From Anabaena sp051781005 (lineage in GTDB: Bacteria; Cyanobacteriota; Cyanobacteriia; Cyanobacteriales; Nostocaceae): a stretch of 64,000 nt of DNA. Location: assembly GCF_051781005.1 (NCBI RefSeq), contig NZ_JBPWOA010000002.1, forward strand, positions 496,001 to 560,000. Reading direction: 5' to 3'. Shown here in pieces: positions 34,351 through 43,378 of this stretch. Position numbers and translations under genes: made by a program. The notes beneath the pieces were generated by a model. It searched no databases and was not told where the DNA came from. It saw nothing but the letters and a program-made list of their open reading frames with translations. Every line of letters starts with the position of its first letter. The first letter of the stretch is position 1.

Positions 34351-35013
34351 ATGAGTAGGCTTGCTACCGCTTTTACAGAAGGGATAATTGCCTTTGCTGC
34401 CACTAATATTGACGATATCATTATTCTGCTACTATTTTTTTCGCAGATAGATAAAAATTTTCGCCGTAGACATATTTTGATAGGTCAATACCTTGGTTTT
34501 GCTGCCATTATTCTCCTCAGCTTACCAGGGTTTTTTGGTGGTTTAGTAATCCAGCGAGAATGGATTGGATTACTAGGACTATTACCAATTACTATTGGTA
34601 TCAAGCAATTAGTAAATCGAGAAGAAGAAAGTACGGAAGTTCAAACAGTCAATACTGAGTTTGCCGAGTCATCACAGTCTAACCGTGCATCTTCTTTTTT
34701 GTTGAGTATTCTGCATCCAAACACTTATAAAGTTGCGGCTGTAACACTTGCTAATGGCGGTGATAATATTAGTATTTACATACCCTTATTTGCAGGTCAA
34801 GATATTGTCGGTTTAGGCATAATTTTGGCAGTATTTTTTGTCATGCTAGGTATTTGGTATAGTATTGCTTATTTATTAAACCGTCAATCTACTATTGGTA
34901 ATATTTTAAGTCGCTATGGTAAGGCTATTGTCCCTTTTGTGTTAATTGGTTTGGGTTTATTTATTATGTACGAACGAGGTACTTTTGATTTATTGACTTT
35001 TAAGAAAAATTAA
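34351..35013 (+). CDS. CadD-family transporter, paralogue 2
   Basis: This 220-residue protein has the same motifs as the other copies (AATNIDDIIILLLFFSQ; ANGGDNISIYIPLF) and a charged cytoplasmic linker between helices three and four. Sequence differs enough from its paralogues that the duplication is old. Spacer repeats of the CGCAGAGG type follow the stop. Substrate may be cadmium, zinc or another thiol-reactive cation. Confidence 0.9.
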   Translation: MSRLATAFTEGIIAFAATNIDDIIILLLFFSQIDKNFRRRHILIGQYLGFAAIILLSLPGFFGGLVIQREWIGLLGLLPITIGIKQLVNREEESTEVQTVNTEFAESSQSNRASSFLLSILHPNTYKVAAVTLANGGDNISIYIPLFAGQDIVGLGIILAVFFVMLGIWYSIAYLLNRQSTIGNILSRYGKAIVPFVLIGLGLFIMYERGTFDLLTFKKN

Positions 35014-35058
35014 AACGCAGAGGTACACAGAGTTTAGCGCAAAGGTACGCGGAGGTAA

Positions 35059-35856
35059 TTATGCTTGTGCAACTAGTTTCCAGCTTACCATCATTAAGAT
35101 GCTATAGATAATAAATCTTAGTGGACGTTGAGGGGTGATCTCACAAAGTTTTGCACCAATGATAACTCCTGGAACTGAACCTATCCAAATTGGTATTACT
35201 AGACTCCAATCAACAGTTCCTAATGTCAGATGTCCAAGGGATGTAAATATTAATAAAATCGCTGCTTGAGTAATATCTGTCCCCACTAATTTACGTGCAT
35301 CTAAACGAAAAAATGCTATCAGAGTTAAGGCAAACATAGATCCTGATGAAACACTTGTCATACCCACACAAAAACCTAAAATTGCGCCAATTAGTACCGT
35401 AAGAAAACGTCCTTGATTAGTTTTTAAATTTAATTTTGGCAGTTCGGGTAAATTGACTTTAGGGAAAAATGTCATCAACAACATTTGTATTAATGCTGTC
35501 AATGTAACTATCAGAATCATTACTCCCAGTAACCGCAGCAGGAGGTTATCTAGGTTATGTTCTCCACTTTGTCTGAGTTGGTGTAAAACTCCTACACCCA
35601 GCAGAGAACCAGAAACACTACCTATTGCCAGCCATTTAACTACTTCTAAATCAAGAGTTTTCTGTTGCCAGTGTTTGACTCCACCGACTACTTTCATTAA
35701 TGTGGCAGCAACTACATCTGAACTGATAGCAATAGAAGGCGGTACTTGAAAGACAAAAATCAACATGGGAGTGATCAGAGATGCACCACCTATTCCTGTT
35801 AAACCGACGACGATGCCAATAAAGAAGCTGAAAACTGGTAGTAATAAGTAGTCCAT
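35059..35856 (-). CDS. TauE/SafE family sulfite/sulfonate exporter-like protein 1
   Basis: This 265-residue membrane protein with about eight helices has the TauE/SafE repeats GIVVGLTGIGGASLITPML near residue 15 and FCVGMTSVSSGSMFALTLI near 160. The family moves sulfite, sulfonates or other anions out of the cell. It is convergent with CadD paralogue 2, 45 nt away. Close to cysK, export of excess sulfite is plausible. Confidence 0.88.
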   Translation of the reverse strand: MDYLLLPVFSFFIGIVVGLTGIGGASLITPMLIFVFQVPPSIAISSDVVAATLMKVVGGVKHWQQKTLDLEVVKWLAIGSVSGSLLGVGVLHQLRQSGEHNLDNLLLRLLGVMILIVTLTALIQMLLMTFFPKVNLPELPKLNLKTNQGRFLTVLIGAILGFCVGMTSVSSGSMFALTLIAFFRLDARKLVGTDITQAAILLIFTSLGHLTLGTVDWSLVIPIWIGSVPGVIIGAKLCEITPQRPLRFIIYSILMMVSWKLVAQA

Positions 35857-36314
35857 ATTCCTATTTAGTAGTGGGTTTTAGCTCTGATGTGCAAGAGTTG
35901 AGCATGATTATAAATCTGGTGAACAAACTGTCATCACTCCTGAAGGATGAGTTTTTCCCTTAGTGACAATGCAGGCAGTTATTTTTTAATTTATCATAAA
36001 ATACTAAATCTCGACCGACTTACCGTATTTTAATTCCAAGCTTGTCAAAAGTCTAGTATAAACGTCTGGAAACTTATCTCCTTTTTTGCAATTATCTTGC
36101 CAAGGAGAGAAAAAACAGTATCAAGAATATAGAACAATACAAACTACAGTTGTGTGAGATTGTATTGCTCATTAAACTAAATAAGTAGTCAACTAGAAAA
36201 ATATGATATGGCTGATGGTTTAATATAATTTCTGGCTAATTGATGGTCAAACAACTCCCTGTTTGTTTGCGTCAGAGTATTCAAACAGACATAATATTAA
36301 TTAGGCTTGTAGTT
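35857..36314. other. Intergenic region before the PAP2 gene; no clear gene
   Basis: This is AT-rich and holds the divergent promoters of the TauE-like and PAP2 genes. An in-frame extension of the PAP2 frame reaches 36243 (ATG) but looks non-homologous. No structured element was recognised. Confidence 0.4.
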
Positions 36315-37085
36315 ATGAATAAAGCAAAGATGTTTAAGGATAGACGCAAGTCACCGATTATTTTTCTTAAAAACCTGCTGCTTTCCCATTGGCGTTCTTT
36401 GTTGCTAATGTTCATGGGTGTGTATTTACCTTTGCAGGTTGTGGAAATACTAGCGGTGAAGATTTGGCAAAATAAAGGCGGTTTTCCCTGGGATGTGCCA
36501 ATTTTGATGGCAATCCATTCTACAGCTAATCCGCAACTGGATATTTTTGCAGTAGTGCTGACTAAGTGGGGATCATTCTGGACTGCTTTACCTGTGTTGA
36601 GTGCGATCGCTCTCCTATTATTACGCAAACGCAGATGGAGAACTTTTGCTTACTTACTCACTACGGCTTTGGGAACCCTCCTCATCAACCGCACAGCCAA
36701 GGAATTTATGCAACGAGTGCGTCCCCAGTTATGGATATCAAAAGCACCTGAATTTGATTATGCCTTTCCCAGTGGTCATGCGATGACAAGTATGACATTG
36801 GTAGCAATTTTAGTCATTTTAACTTGGCATCGTCCTTGGCGCTGGCTGGTGCTGACTTTTGGTAGTTTGTACATCTTAGCAATTGCTTGGACGCGTCTTT
36901 ATCTTGGAGTTCACTTCCCCAGCGATATTCTCGCCGGTTGGATGGTTGCGTTAGCTTGGGCTATTGGTGTCAGTCTAATTATCAAGCCGAATTTGCATAG
37001 AGTCACTACTATCAATAGCAGCATACAAACTGAAACTACTCTACTTCCTGAAGAAAAACAATTAAGCAATTCAAAATTAAAATGA
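36315..37085 (+). CDS. PAP2 family membrane phosphatase
   Basis: This protein has 256 residues from MNKAKMFKD. The three phosphatase motifs are present: KEFMQRVRP, FPSGHAMTS and TRLYLGVHFPSD, giving Lys, Arg, both His and Asp of the site. Six membrane helices are predicted. Substrates may be phosphatidic acid, undecaprenyl diphosphate or another lipid phosphate. An ATG at 36243 in frame would add 24 residues; I favour 36315 because basic residues then precede the first helix. Confidence 0.88.
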   Translation: MNKAKMFKDRRKSPIIFLKNLLLSHWRSLLLMFMGVYLPLQVVEILAVKIWQNKGGFPWDVPILMAIHSTANPQLDIFAVVLTKWGSFWTALPVLSAIALLLLRKRRWRTFAYLLTTALGTLLINRTAKEFMQRVRPQLWISKAPEFDYAFPSGHAMTSMTLVAILVILTWHRPWRWLVLTFGSLYILAIAWTRLYLGVHFPSDILAGWMVALAWAIGVSLIIKPNLHRVTTINSSIQTETTLLPEEKQLSNSKLK

Positions 37086-37093
37086 GACTGCCC

Positions 37094-37126
37094 AGATCCC
37101 TTACTTCTTGAAAAAGTAGGGGATCT
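37094..37126. terminator. Hairpin between convergent genes
   Basis: AGATCCCTTACTT pairs with AAGTAGGGGATCT over 13 bp with a 7-nt loop, between the PAP2 stop and the convergent secreted-protein gene. There is no long T-run; it may end transcription in both directions. Confidence 0.55.
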
Positions 37127-37165
37127 AGTATCAATTCTATATGCTTTCTGTTCCCTGTTGCCTTT

Positions 37166-37819
37166 TTAAGCCTTTTTAGTAGGTGCGTTAGTAACTCTTG
37201 CATCTACAATTGCTTGGGAAACATTAGGAATAAACCAGTTAATCTCACCAGGTTTAAGAATTTGTGTCCCCGCTTGATTAAACTCAATTGCACCTGTATC
37301 TGGGTTTGACTTCAATACTAATTTAGTGCCATTAGGAACTTTAATGACAACACCACCAGTTAATTCTTGGTTTTGTCCATCTGAACCTAAAGCTACAGCT
37401 TGAGCATCTGCGGGTAGATATATTCCTTTGCAATTCCATCTGTCTTTTGTCGTTTGAATATCACCTAAAAAATATAATGCTGCTCCATTGGAGTAATCAT
37501 CTTCTTCCAAATTTGGTTCTGGTCCATATATAGCTAGAGTCTTTCCTGTTTGATTACTACATTGTCCCCAATCAATACCTGACTCAAAGGCGATTTTTTG
37601 AAACTCTAATTCACTTATTTTTTGGTCAATTTGCTCTGGTGTATAGCCTTCAGATGGAGTTTGTGTAGCTTTGGCAGTTTCTAACTGATGCAGTTGTTGA
37701 GTTAGTGCTATGTAATCAGGATTTTTATTATATCGTGGCGGATCTGCTAATGCAGATTCAGAAAATAATAGACTGATACAGCATATTGCAATCATCAATA
37801 TGTATTTCAAACTTTTCAT
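37166..37819 (-). CDS. Secreted protein of unknown function
   Basis: This protein has 217 residues from MKSLKYILMIAICC, a clear Sec signal peptide with a likely cleavage after SESALA. The mature part starts with a short helical segment (YIALTQQLHQLETAK) and continues as beta-rich sequence with two Cys (WGQCSN, WNCKGIY) that could form a disulfide. I do not recognise the family. Start choice: AGGAAT lies 8 nt before ATG 37819; the frame extends to 37876 but this would hide the signal peptide. Confidence 0.75.
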   Translation of the reverse strand: MKSLKYILMIAICCISLLFSESALADPPRYNKNPDYIALTQQLHQLETAKATQTPSEGYTPEQIDQKISELEFQKIAFESGIDWGQCSNQTGKTLAIYGPEPNLEEDDYSNGAALYFLGDIQTTKDRWNCKGIYLPADAQAVALGSDGQNQELTGGVVIKVPNGTKLVLKSNPDTGAIEFNQAGTQILKPGEINWFIPNVSQAIVDARVTNAPTKKA

Positions 37820-37876
37820 GGCGGTAATTCCTGGCTTAATAATAAGCTTATCCCTGTGAGCAGAAGTAGAAAACAA

Positions 37877-38601
37877 TTTGAAAGAATGTCAAAAATACAT
37901 TTTCTGACCAAAATAAAACTACAAAGTCATAATTATTTCTACTCACCAAACAATGAGCAATTTCAAATTACCATCATTAATTCAGATTTGCAACAATATC
38001 ATTTTTATTGTTGTAATACCCAGTATTTTAGTTAATTTATGTATTTACTTAGTCAATATTTCCAGCCTTTTTAATGGTTTTAGTCATATATCTATCTAAA
38101 ATCCTCATAATGACGTAGTGTATTTTTTTAGACTATTGATAATTATTTTCTAAATATTTTTTTATACAAATCAATTTGCACAAACTCCGATGAACTTTTG
38201 AGGATTTATCAATGATCAATAAATTTCCTAAAAAGTAATACTAAACACTTGCATAATAGAAATACATCAGGTACTATTTGATTTGTTCAATAAAATACAA
38301 CTAATGATAGTAACTGTAATTAATAGATATGGGGGTTATCTATGAATAACAGTTGCAGCTTATTATTAGAGAGAATTTTGCAAACAAATTACAAATAATT
38401 GAACCGACGAGCCTAGAATGTATCACTAAAATTATCCATAGCTTAATAGAGATGCAGAATTTATGGCTGTCTAATAGGCTTGACAGCATTCACAACAAAA
38501 GGAAGATTTTACATTTCTATTTAGCTACAGTTATTGATCAGACAGACATCAAAATCTCCCCATCGTCGATCTATATATGCGCCATTTAAAATTAGAGAAA
38601 C
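37877..38601. other. Long AT-rich intergenic region; no supported gene
   Basis: About 725 bp separate divergent genes. A TTG-initiated frame of 78 codons (38353-38589) and an 18-codon ATG frame at 38342 have no domain, no ribosome binding site and odd composition. I see no repeat, RNA element or operator I can defend. Confidence 0.5.
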
Positions 38602-40062
38602 ATGAAAGTGAGTAAAGAAATATCTTCCCATCAAAGTATTCATGGATTACGGTCAAATTGCCTTTCTTTTTCGGAAGTATTAGCGCAATCATTTGCTGTA
38701 ATTGCACCCACAACTATTCCAGCATCTAATATTGGCTTGATTGTGGCACTTTCAGGAAATGGTACTTGGCTAAGTTTTGTGATTGGCTTGATGGGGCTAT
38801 TGTTAGTGAGCATTAACATTAACCAATTTGCTAGTCGTTCCGCGTCTCCTGGCTCCCTCTATTCCTATATCACCCAAGGTTTAGGAGCAACCGCAGGCGT
38901 AATTTGTGGCTGGAGTTTAGTGCTGGCTTATTTATTTACGGGAATGTCCGTTCTGTGCGGATTTGCTAATTTTAGTGGAATGCTGATTGGTCATTTAGGT
39001 ATTCATCCTTCTAGCATTACACTTTTAGCTATTGGTGCAGGTATTTCCTGGTATGCAGCTTATAAAGATATCCAACTTTCGGCTGTAGCTATGCTTTGGC
39101 TAGAAGGTGCTTCCTTAGTTTTGATAGCAATCTTGTGCATCATTATTTGGGCGCACAAAGGTTTTGCTTTGGATATGTCCCAATTAACTCTTTCTGGTGT
39201 CACTCCTGGTAGTGTAGCCACAGGACTTGTATTAGTAATGTTTGGTTTTTCTGGCTTTGAAAGTGCAACTAGCTTGGGTGATGAAGCCAAAAAGCCATTA
39301 CGCACCATACCCAGGGCTGTGATGGGTAGTGTCATCCTTGCAGGATTATTTTTCATTTCCACAACCTATATAGAAATTCTTGGTTTTCAAGGTACGGGAA
39401 TTTCTATTACTGACACCGAAGAACCTTTAGGTTTCCTTTCCCGACAAGCAGGAGTTGGTTTTTTAGGAGAATTAGTGGCTTTAGGAGCGTTGTTTAGTTT
39501 CTTCGCTTGCATTCTTGGCAGTATCAATCCTGCGGCGAGAGTAGCTTTTTTGATGGCTCGTCATGGTTTGTTTCATGCCTCTTTAGGTAACGCTCACATA
39601 GCTAATAGAACACCTCATGTTGCAGTCACGATTTGTTCACTATTGACATTTTTTATCCCAGCAATGATGTCTTTCTTTGATATCAAACTATTCGATTGCA
39701 TGGGCTATTTAGGGGCTATTTGTAGTTATGGATTTTTAACTGTCTATATTCTGATTTCCGTAGCGGCTCCAGTCTATCTATACAAAATTAGAAAACTCCG
39801 TCCGATAGATGTGGTGTTTGCAGTTTTAGCTGTGGGGTTTATGATGATTCCCGTTTTAGGGAGTGTAGGGATTCCTGGTAGTAGTCTGTTTCCAGTACCG
39901 GAAGCTCCTTATAATAACTTTCCTTATTTGTTCTTGTTATATCTTTTTGCTACTTGTGGTTGGTTCTTTATCAAAAAACAGCGTTCTCCTCTTTTAGTAG
40001 CAGGAATACGCCAAAGAGTTGAAGATATTCATGCCCGATTCGCGGAAAGAAATAACTATTAA
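38602..40062 (+). CDS. APC family amino acid permease
   Basis: This 486-residue transporter has about twelve helices. Family motifs include SRSASPGSLYSYITQGLG near 85, VMFGFSGFESATSLGDEAKKP near 212 and INPAARVAFLMARHG near 308. It is an amino acid or amine importer or exchanger; substrate cannot be read. It lies in front of CadD paralogue 3 on the same strand, 95 nt away, inside the sulfur and metal neighbourhood, so cysteine-related transport is one possibility. Confidence 0.88.
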   Translation: MKVSKEISSHQSIHGLRSNCLSFSEVLAQSFAVIAPTTIPASNIGLIVALSGNGTWLSFVIGLMGLLLVSININQFASRSASPGSLYSYITQGLGATAGVICGWSLVLAYLFTGMSVLCGFANFSGMLIGHLGIHPSSITLLAIGAGISWYAAYKDIQLSAVAMLWLEGASLVLIAILCIIIWAHKGFALDMSQLTLSGVTPGSVATGLVLVMFGFSGFESATSLGDEAKKPLRTIPRAVMGSVILAGLFFISTTYIEILGFQGTGISITDTEEPLGFLSRQAGVGFLGELVALGALFSFFACILGSINPAARVAFLMARHGLFHASLGNAHIANRTPHVAVTICSLLTFFIPAMMSFFDIKLFDCMGYLGAICSYGFLTVYILISVAAPVYLYKIRKLRPIDVVFAVLAVGFMMIPVLGSVGIPGSSLFPVPEAPYNNFPYLFLLYLFATCGWFFIKKQRSPLLVAGIRQRVEDIHARFAERNNY

Positions 40063-40157
40063 GGGCTGGTAATTGCTAATCGGGAAGAGTCCAATGTCAA
40101 TTCTCACTCAACCTCTCTTGATCATTCAAAATCTAAAATCTAAAACATACAATCGCT

Positions 40158-40826
40158 ATGAGTACCTTAGTAACTGCAATTAGTACCGGAGCAGCGGCTT
40201 TCAGTGCTACCAACATTGATGATTTAGTGATCCTGACTTTATTTTTTTCTCAAGTAGATACTAAATTTCGCCGTTGGGATATTATTATAGGTCAATATCT
40301 AGGTTTTACAGCTTTGATTCTGGCTAGTTTGCCTAGTTTTTTTGGCGGATTGATCTTACCACCTCCCTGGATTGGGTTATTTGGTTTAGTACCAATCATG
40401 ATTGGAATCAAGAGCTTAGTGAATCGAGAAACGGATGAATCAGAGGATGTGGAAACAGAGACAGAAGTCTCAGAGCGATTGCCTCCGGCACTGCACTCTG
40501 TGCGATCGCTCTTAGCGAAGTTTTTCAATTTGCAAACTTATAGTGTGGCATCTGTGACATTTGCCAATGGAACGGATAACATTAGTATTTATGTACCGAT
40601 ATTTGCCAGCAGTAATGGGCAAAGTCTATTAGTGATTTTGGGTGTTTTCTTTGTATTGGTAGGAGTGTTGTGTTACGTAGCACATAAATTAACCAATAAT
40701 CAAGCATTGGCTAACTTATTCACCAAATACGGCAATAGTTTCATGCCCTTCATCTTCATAGGATTGGGTGCTTTTATCTTCCTTGATAGTAATAGTTTTA
40801 GTCTCTTCAATCTTATCCATAGATAA
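40158..40826 (+). CDS. CadD-family transporter, paralogue 3
   Basis: This 222-residue CadD protein has SATNIDDLVILTLFFSQ and ANGTDNISIYVPIF. The cytoplasmic linker contains SERLPPALHSVRS, encoded by a HIP1-bounded palindromic repeat (40475-40509) that is absent at this position in the other two copies. Its first 60 residues resemble paralogues 1 and 2 closely. It is followed by a TauE/SafE gene on the same strand, repeating the CadD-TauE pairing seen at 34-36 kb. Confidence 0.9.
   Translation: MSTLVTAISTGAAAFSATNIDDLVILTLFFSQVDTKFRRWDIIIGQYLGFTALILASLPSFFGGLILPPPWIGLFGLVPIMIGIKSLVNRETDESEDVETETEVSERLPPALHSVRSLLAKFFNLQTYSVASVTFANGTDNISIYVPIFASSNGQSLLVILGVFFVLVGVLCYVAHKLTNNQALANLFTKYGNSFMPFIFIGLGAFIFLDSNSFSLFNLIHR
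40475..40509. repeat. HIP1-bounded palindromic repeat inside a CadD gene
   Basis: The 35-nt segment starts GCGATTGCCTCCGGCACTG and ends with GCGATCGC. The first 19 nt match the repeat in hicB (52417-52449) at 17 positions. Here it is in frame and adds residues to a cytoplasmic linker. Confidence 0.55.
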
Positions 40827-40906
40827 ATTATTTGCTCTATTTATATCCTGCTGACAAAAACTATCTAGAGATCATAAATATAGATTAAAAAAAGGAGGAA
40901 CTCAAA

Positions 40907-41743
40907 TTGAGCATACTAGCATTTTCTTTATTAGTTTGGCTGGGATCATTTAGTGCCGGCTTAGTCGGAGCATTAACTGGGTTAGGTGGTGGAGTCGTCA
41001 TAGTTCCATTACTAACTTCTGTCTTTGGTGTTGATATTCGCTACGCCGTTGGTGCATCATTAGTATCAGTCATTGCTACATCCTTAGGTTCAGCCTCTAC
41101 ATACATTAAAAAAGGCTATGCTAATCTGCGTTTGGGAATGTTTTTAGAAGTAGCCACCACCATAGGCGCTCTCATTGGAGCTTTAATTGCCACTCATGTA
41201 ACCGTAAAAATACTTTCATTAGTTCTGGCAATTGTGCTAATTTATTCAGCATATTTATCTCAACGACCTAGAGCAGAACAAACAGAAATTGTTGCACCAG
41301 ACCCTTTTGCAGAATATCTTCAGCTTAATAGTACATACCCCACTGCTGATGGTGTAATACCATACCAAGTTCATGCCTTACCTGCTGGGTTCAGTATTAT
41401 GTTAGTAGCAGGGGTACTTTCTGGTTTATTAGGAATTGGTTCGGGAGCCTTCAAGGTATTGGCGATGGATCAAGCCATGAGACTCCCTTTTAAAGTTTCT
41501 ACTACCACTAGTAATTTCATGATTGGCGTAACAGCCGCCGCCTCAGCAGGTGTTTATTTAACACAGGGATACATAGATCCAGGTTTATCTATGCCAGTCA
41601 TGTTGGGAGTGTTACCAGGTGCTTTTTTGGGAGCCAGAATTTTGATTGGTGCTAAAACCCAAGTTTTGAGAATTATTTTCAGCCTTGTGTTGGTAGTAAT
41701 GGCATTAAAAATGGTTTATAACAGTCTAATAGGGGGGCTGTAA
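40907..41743 (+). CDS. TauE/SafE family exporter-like protein 2
   Basis: This 278-residue membrane protein has GLVGALTGLGGGVVIVPLL near residue 18 and GVLSGLLGIGSGAFKVLAM near 172, the paired TauE/SafE motifs. It starts with TTG; AGGAGGA lies 8 nt before it, which decides the start. The next gene begins 2 nt after its stop and encodes a DUF1634 protein, a frequent partner of this transporter type. Together they probably form a two-component anion exporter. Confidence 0.9.
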   Translation: MSILAFSLLVWLGSFSAGLVGALTGLGGGVVIVPLLTSVFGVDIRYAVGASLVSVIATSLGSASTYIKKGYANLRLGMFLEVATTIGALIGALIATHVTVKILSLVLAIVLIYSAYLSQRPRAEQTEIVAPDPFAEYLQLNSTYPTADGVIPYQVHALPAGFSIMLVAGVLSGLLGIGSGAFKVLAMDQAMRLPFKVSTTTSNFMIGVTAAASAGVYLTQGYIDPGLSMPVMLGVLPGAFLGARILIGAKTQVLRIIFSLVLVVMALKMVYNSLIGGL

Positions 41744-41745
41744 TT

Positions 41746-42303
41746 ATGTATAAATTAAATTCTGGTTTTCGGTGGACTTGCTCAACACAGGTAGAAACAG
41801 AAGTTGGCACCTTTACTTTTGAATCAGAAGAACGAGATTCTGATATTAAACAGTTAAAAGAACAGCTTCTCAATCATGCAGCACAAATAAATAGTCATGG
41901 TGAAATTGTTAGTAATCAAAAACTGACAAAATCAGCTAGTGAAAAACAATTAGAATATTTACTCAGTAACCTCCTTAAGTATGGAGTTTTAATTGCTAGT
42001 TCTGTAGTATTATTCGGGGGTATATTATACTTAATTCATCATGGTTCAGAGCCTGCTGAATATCAAGTATTTCTAGGCACACCATCTGAATTTCGCTCCC
42101 CAACAGGTGTAGTAAATGCGGTTTTGGCAGGTAGCCGACGAGGAATTATTCAACTAGGATTGTTACTACTAATTGCTGTCCCTATTTTGCGCGTGATCAT
42201 TTCTTGCTTAACTTTTCTTTTACAGCGAAATTTTATCTATGTTATCATTACATCATTAGTGCTTGCTAGTCTGACTTACAGCCTAGTTGGAGCATATTAC
42301 TAA
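41746..42303 (+). CDS. DUF1634 membrane protein, partner of the TauE-like exporter
   Basis: This 185-residue protein has three hydrophobic helices: residues 76-96, 131-150 and 162-183. The segment YGVLIASSVVLFGGILYLI and the NAVLAGSRRGIIQLGLLLLIAVPILR region are DUF1634-like. It has an unusually long polar N-terminus of about 70 residues. It follows the TauE-like gene by 2 nt, so they are translationally linked. Likely an accessory subunit. Confidence 0.82.
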   Translation: MYKLNSGFRWTCSTQVETEVGTFTFESEERDSDIKQLKEQLLNHAAQINSHGEIVSNQKLTKSASEKQLEYLLSNLLKYGVLIASSVVLFGGILYLIHHGSEPAEYQVFLGTPSEFRSPTGVVNAVLAGSRRGIIQLGLLLLIAVPILRVIISCLTFLLQRNFIYVIITSLVLASLTYSLVGAYY

Positions 42304-42400
42304 TATTTGTCTTTTTACAACTCATATAGTATTGCTAGATGCTGGACATTTTCTCACTTTCTAGTTAAACTACAGTAATTCGATAGAATTAGTGTGCTTT

Positions 42401-42847
42401 ATGAGTAACCTCCAAACAGAAAGTCCAGAAGTCAGTGGCAGTTCCGAAAACGTAACCATCCCTCCAGCGCTGTCAAGCATCAACATTTGGAAGAAACTTA
42501 GAGGTGGATTCTTGCTAGTGTTGGGATACTTGCTTTCTCCCCTATGTTGGTGGAATGATTTATTATTCAATCTACCAATTGCCTACTTTTTTGGATATTT
42601 ATGTAGTTTATTATCACCTAAATTACTTTTCCCCTGTACTATTCTTGGCTACTGGCTATCAAATATCGCAGGCATTCTTTTGATGCAATTTGGTTCAGTA
42701 GATATGTTTCAACAAGAAAACAAAGAACGTAATCTAAAAAAAGAGTTATTTAACAGTTTGATTTCTTCAACTGTGTATACCTTGGTGATTATACTTTTGA
42801 TACAATTGAAAATTATTGATACTCCCGTTTTATTTACTAATGGATAA
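42401..42847 (+). CDS. Small membrane protein of unknown function
   Basis: This 148-residue protein from MSNLQTESP has a Ser/Pro-rich N-terminus, then helices near 35-60 (GGFLLVLGYLLSPLCWW), 60-95 and 120-142. I do not recognise the family. An upstream GTG at 42392 in frame is less likely. It lies 98 nt after the DUF1634 gene on the same strand and could be part of that transcript. Confidence 0.65.
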   Translation: MSNLQTESPEVSGSSENVTIPPALSSINIWKKLRGGFLLVLGYLLSPLCWWNDLLFNLPIAYFFGYLCSLLSPKLLFPCTILGYWLSNIAGILLMQFGSVDMFQQENKERNLKKELFNSLISSTVYTLVIILLIQLKIIDTPVLFTNG

Positions 42848-43378
42848 TTACTAAAATTTCTTCTCCATCATTTCAGAGGATCTTAATTTTCACTGGCTGT
42901 AATTAACTCCTGAATATTCCCAATCTTCAGATTATCCTTACCCATAATTAAGGGCAGTTTCCCATGCCATTTTTCTATAGCTTGTCTTGGAAGTAATTCG
43001 GGGCATATTTTGAGATTGCCACGTCACTAAAACCCTCCTGAAAAAAGTATTAAAAATATCTATTGATGTGCTAACCACCATGTCAATTTCTATAAATGTT
43101 GTTAAAGATGCTGTTATTTTTCTGTCCGGTTTTTCGGGCTTTCATTTGCATAAGTTAGTAGGAAGCCATCTTATAAGCAATGTCTAACCTAAAAAGGGTG
43201 AAATCAATAGTTTAGAAATCACGTCTCTGCGGCTAGTAGCGATGAGTAAATTAAAACATATTACTCAGTTTTTAAAATCCGGTTGATCAAGGTGGCATCT
43301 ATACATAGCGATGTGCTGGCACTTAAAAGAATTGCTACTAATTTGTAATTGCAGTAGTTTCATCATCACAGAAAATTC
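42848..43378. other. Intergenic region with a possible gene remnant
   Basis: This is 530 bp without an intact gene. The left part holds the remnant at 42883-43023; the right part is AT-rich with one hairpin (CCGGTTTTTCGG, about 43122) and the promoter of the SDR gene. Confidence 0.4.
42883..43023 (-). pseudogene. Possible C-terminal gene remnant, 46 codons without a start
   Basis: On the minus strand an open frame reads CPELLPRQAIEKWHGK, then LPLIMGKDNLKIGNIQELIT and a stop. It has the look of real protein sequence (amphipathic helix with a WHGKLP turn) but no start codon or upstream domain, and a stop precedes it. I cannot name the parent family. Confidence 0.25.

Noticed and set aside
38353..38589. 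TTG-initiated 78-codon frame before the APC permease
   Set aside because: No ribosome binding site, no recognisable domain, and composition like AT-rich spacer.
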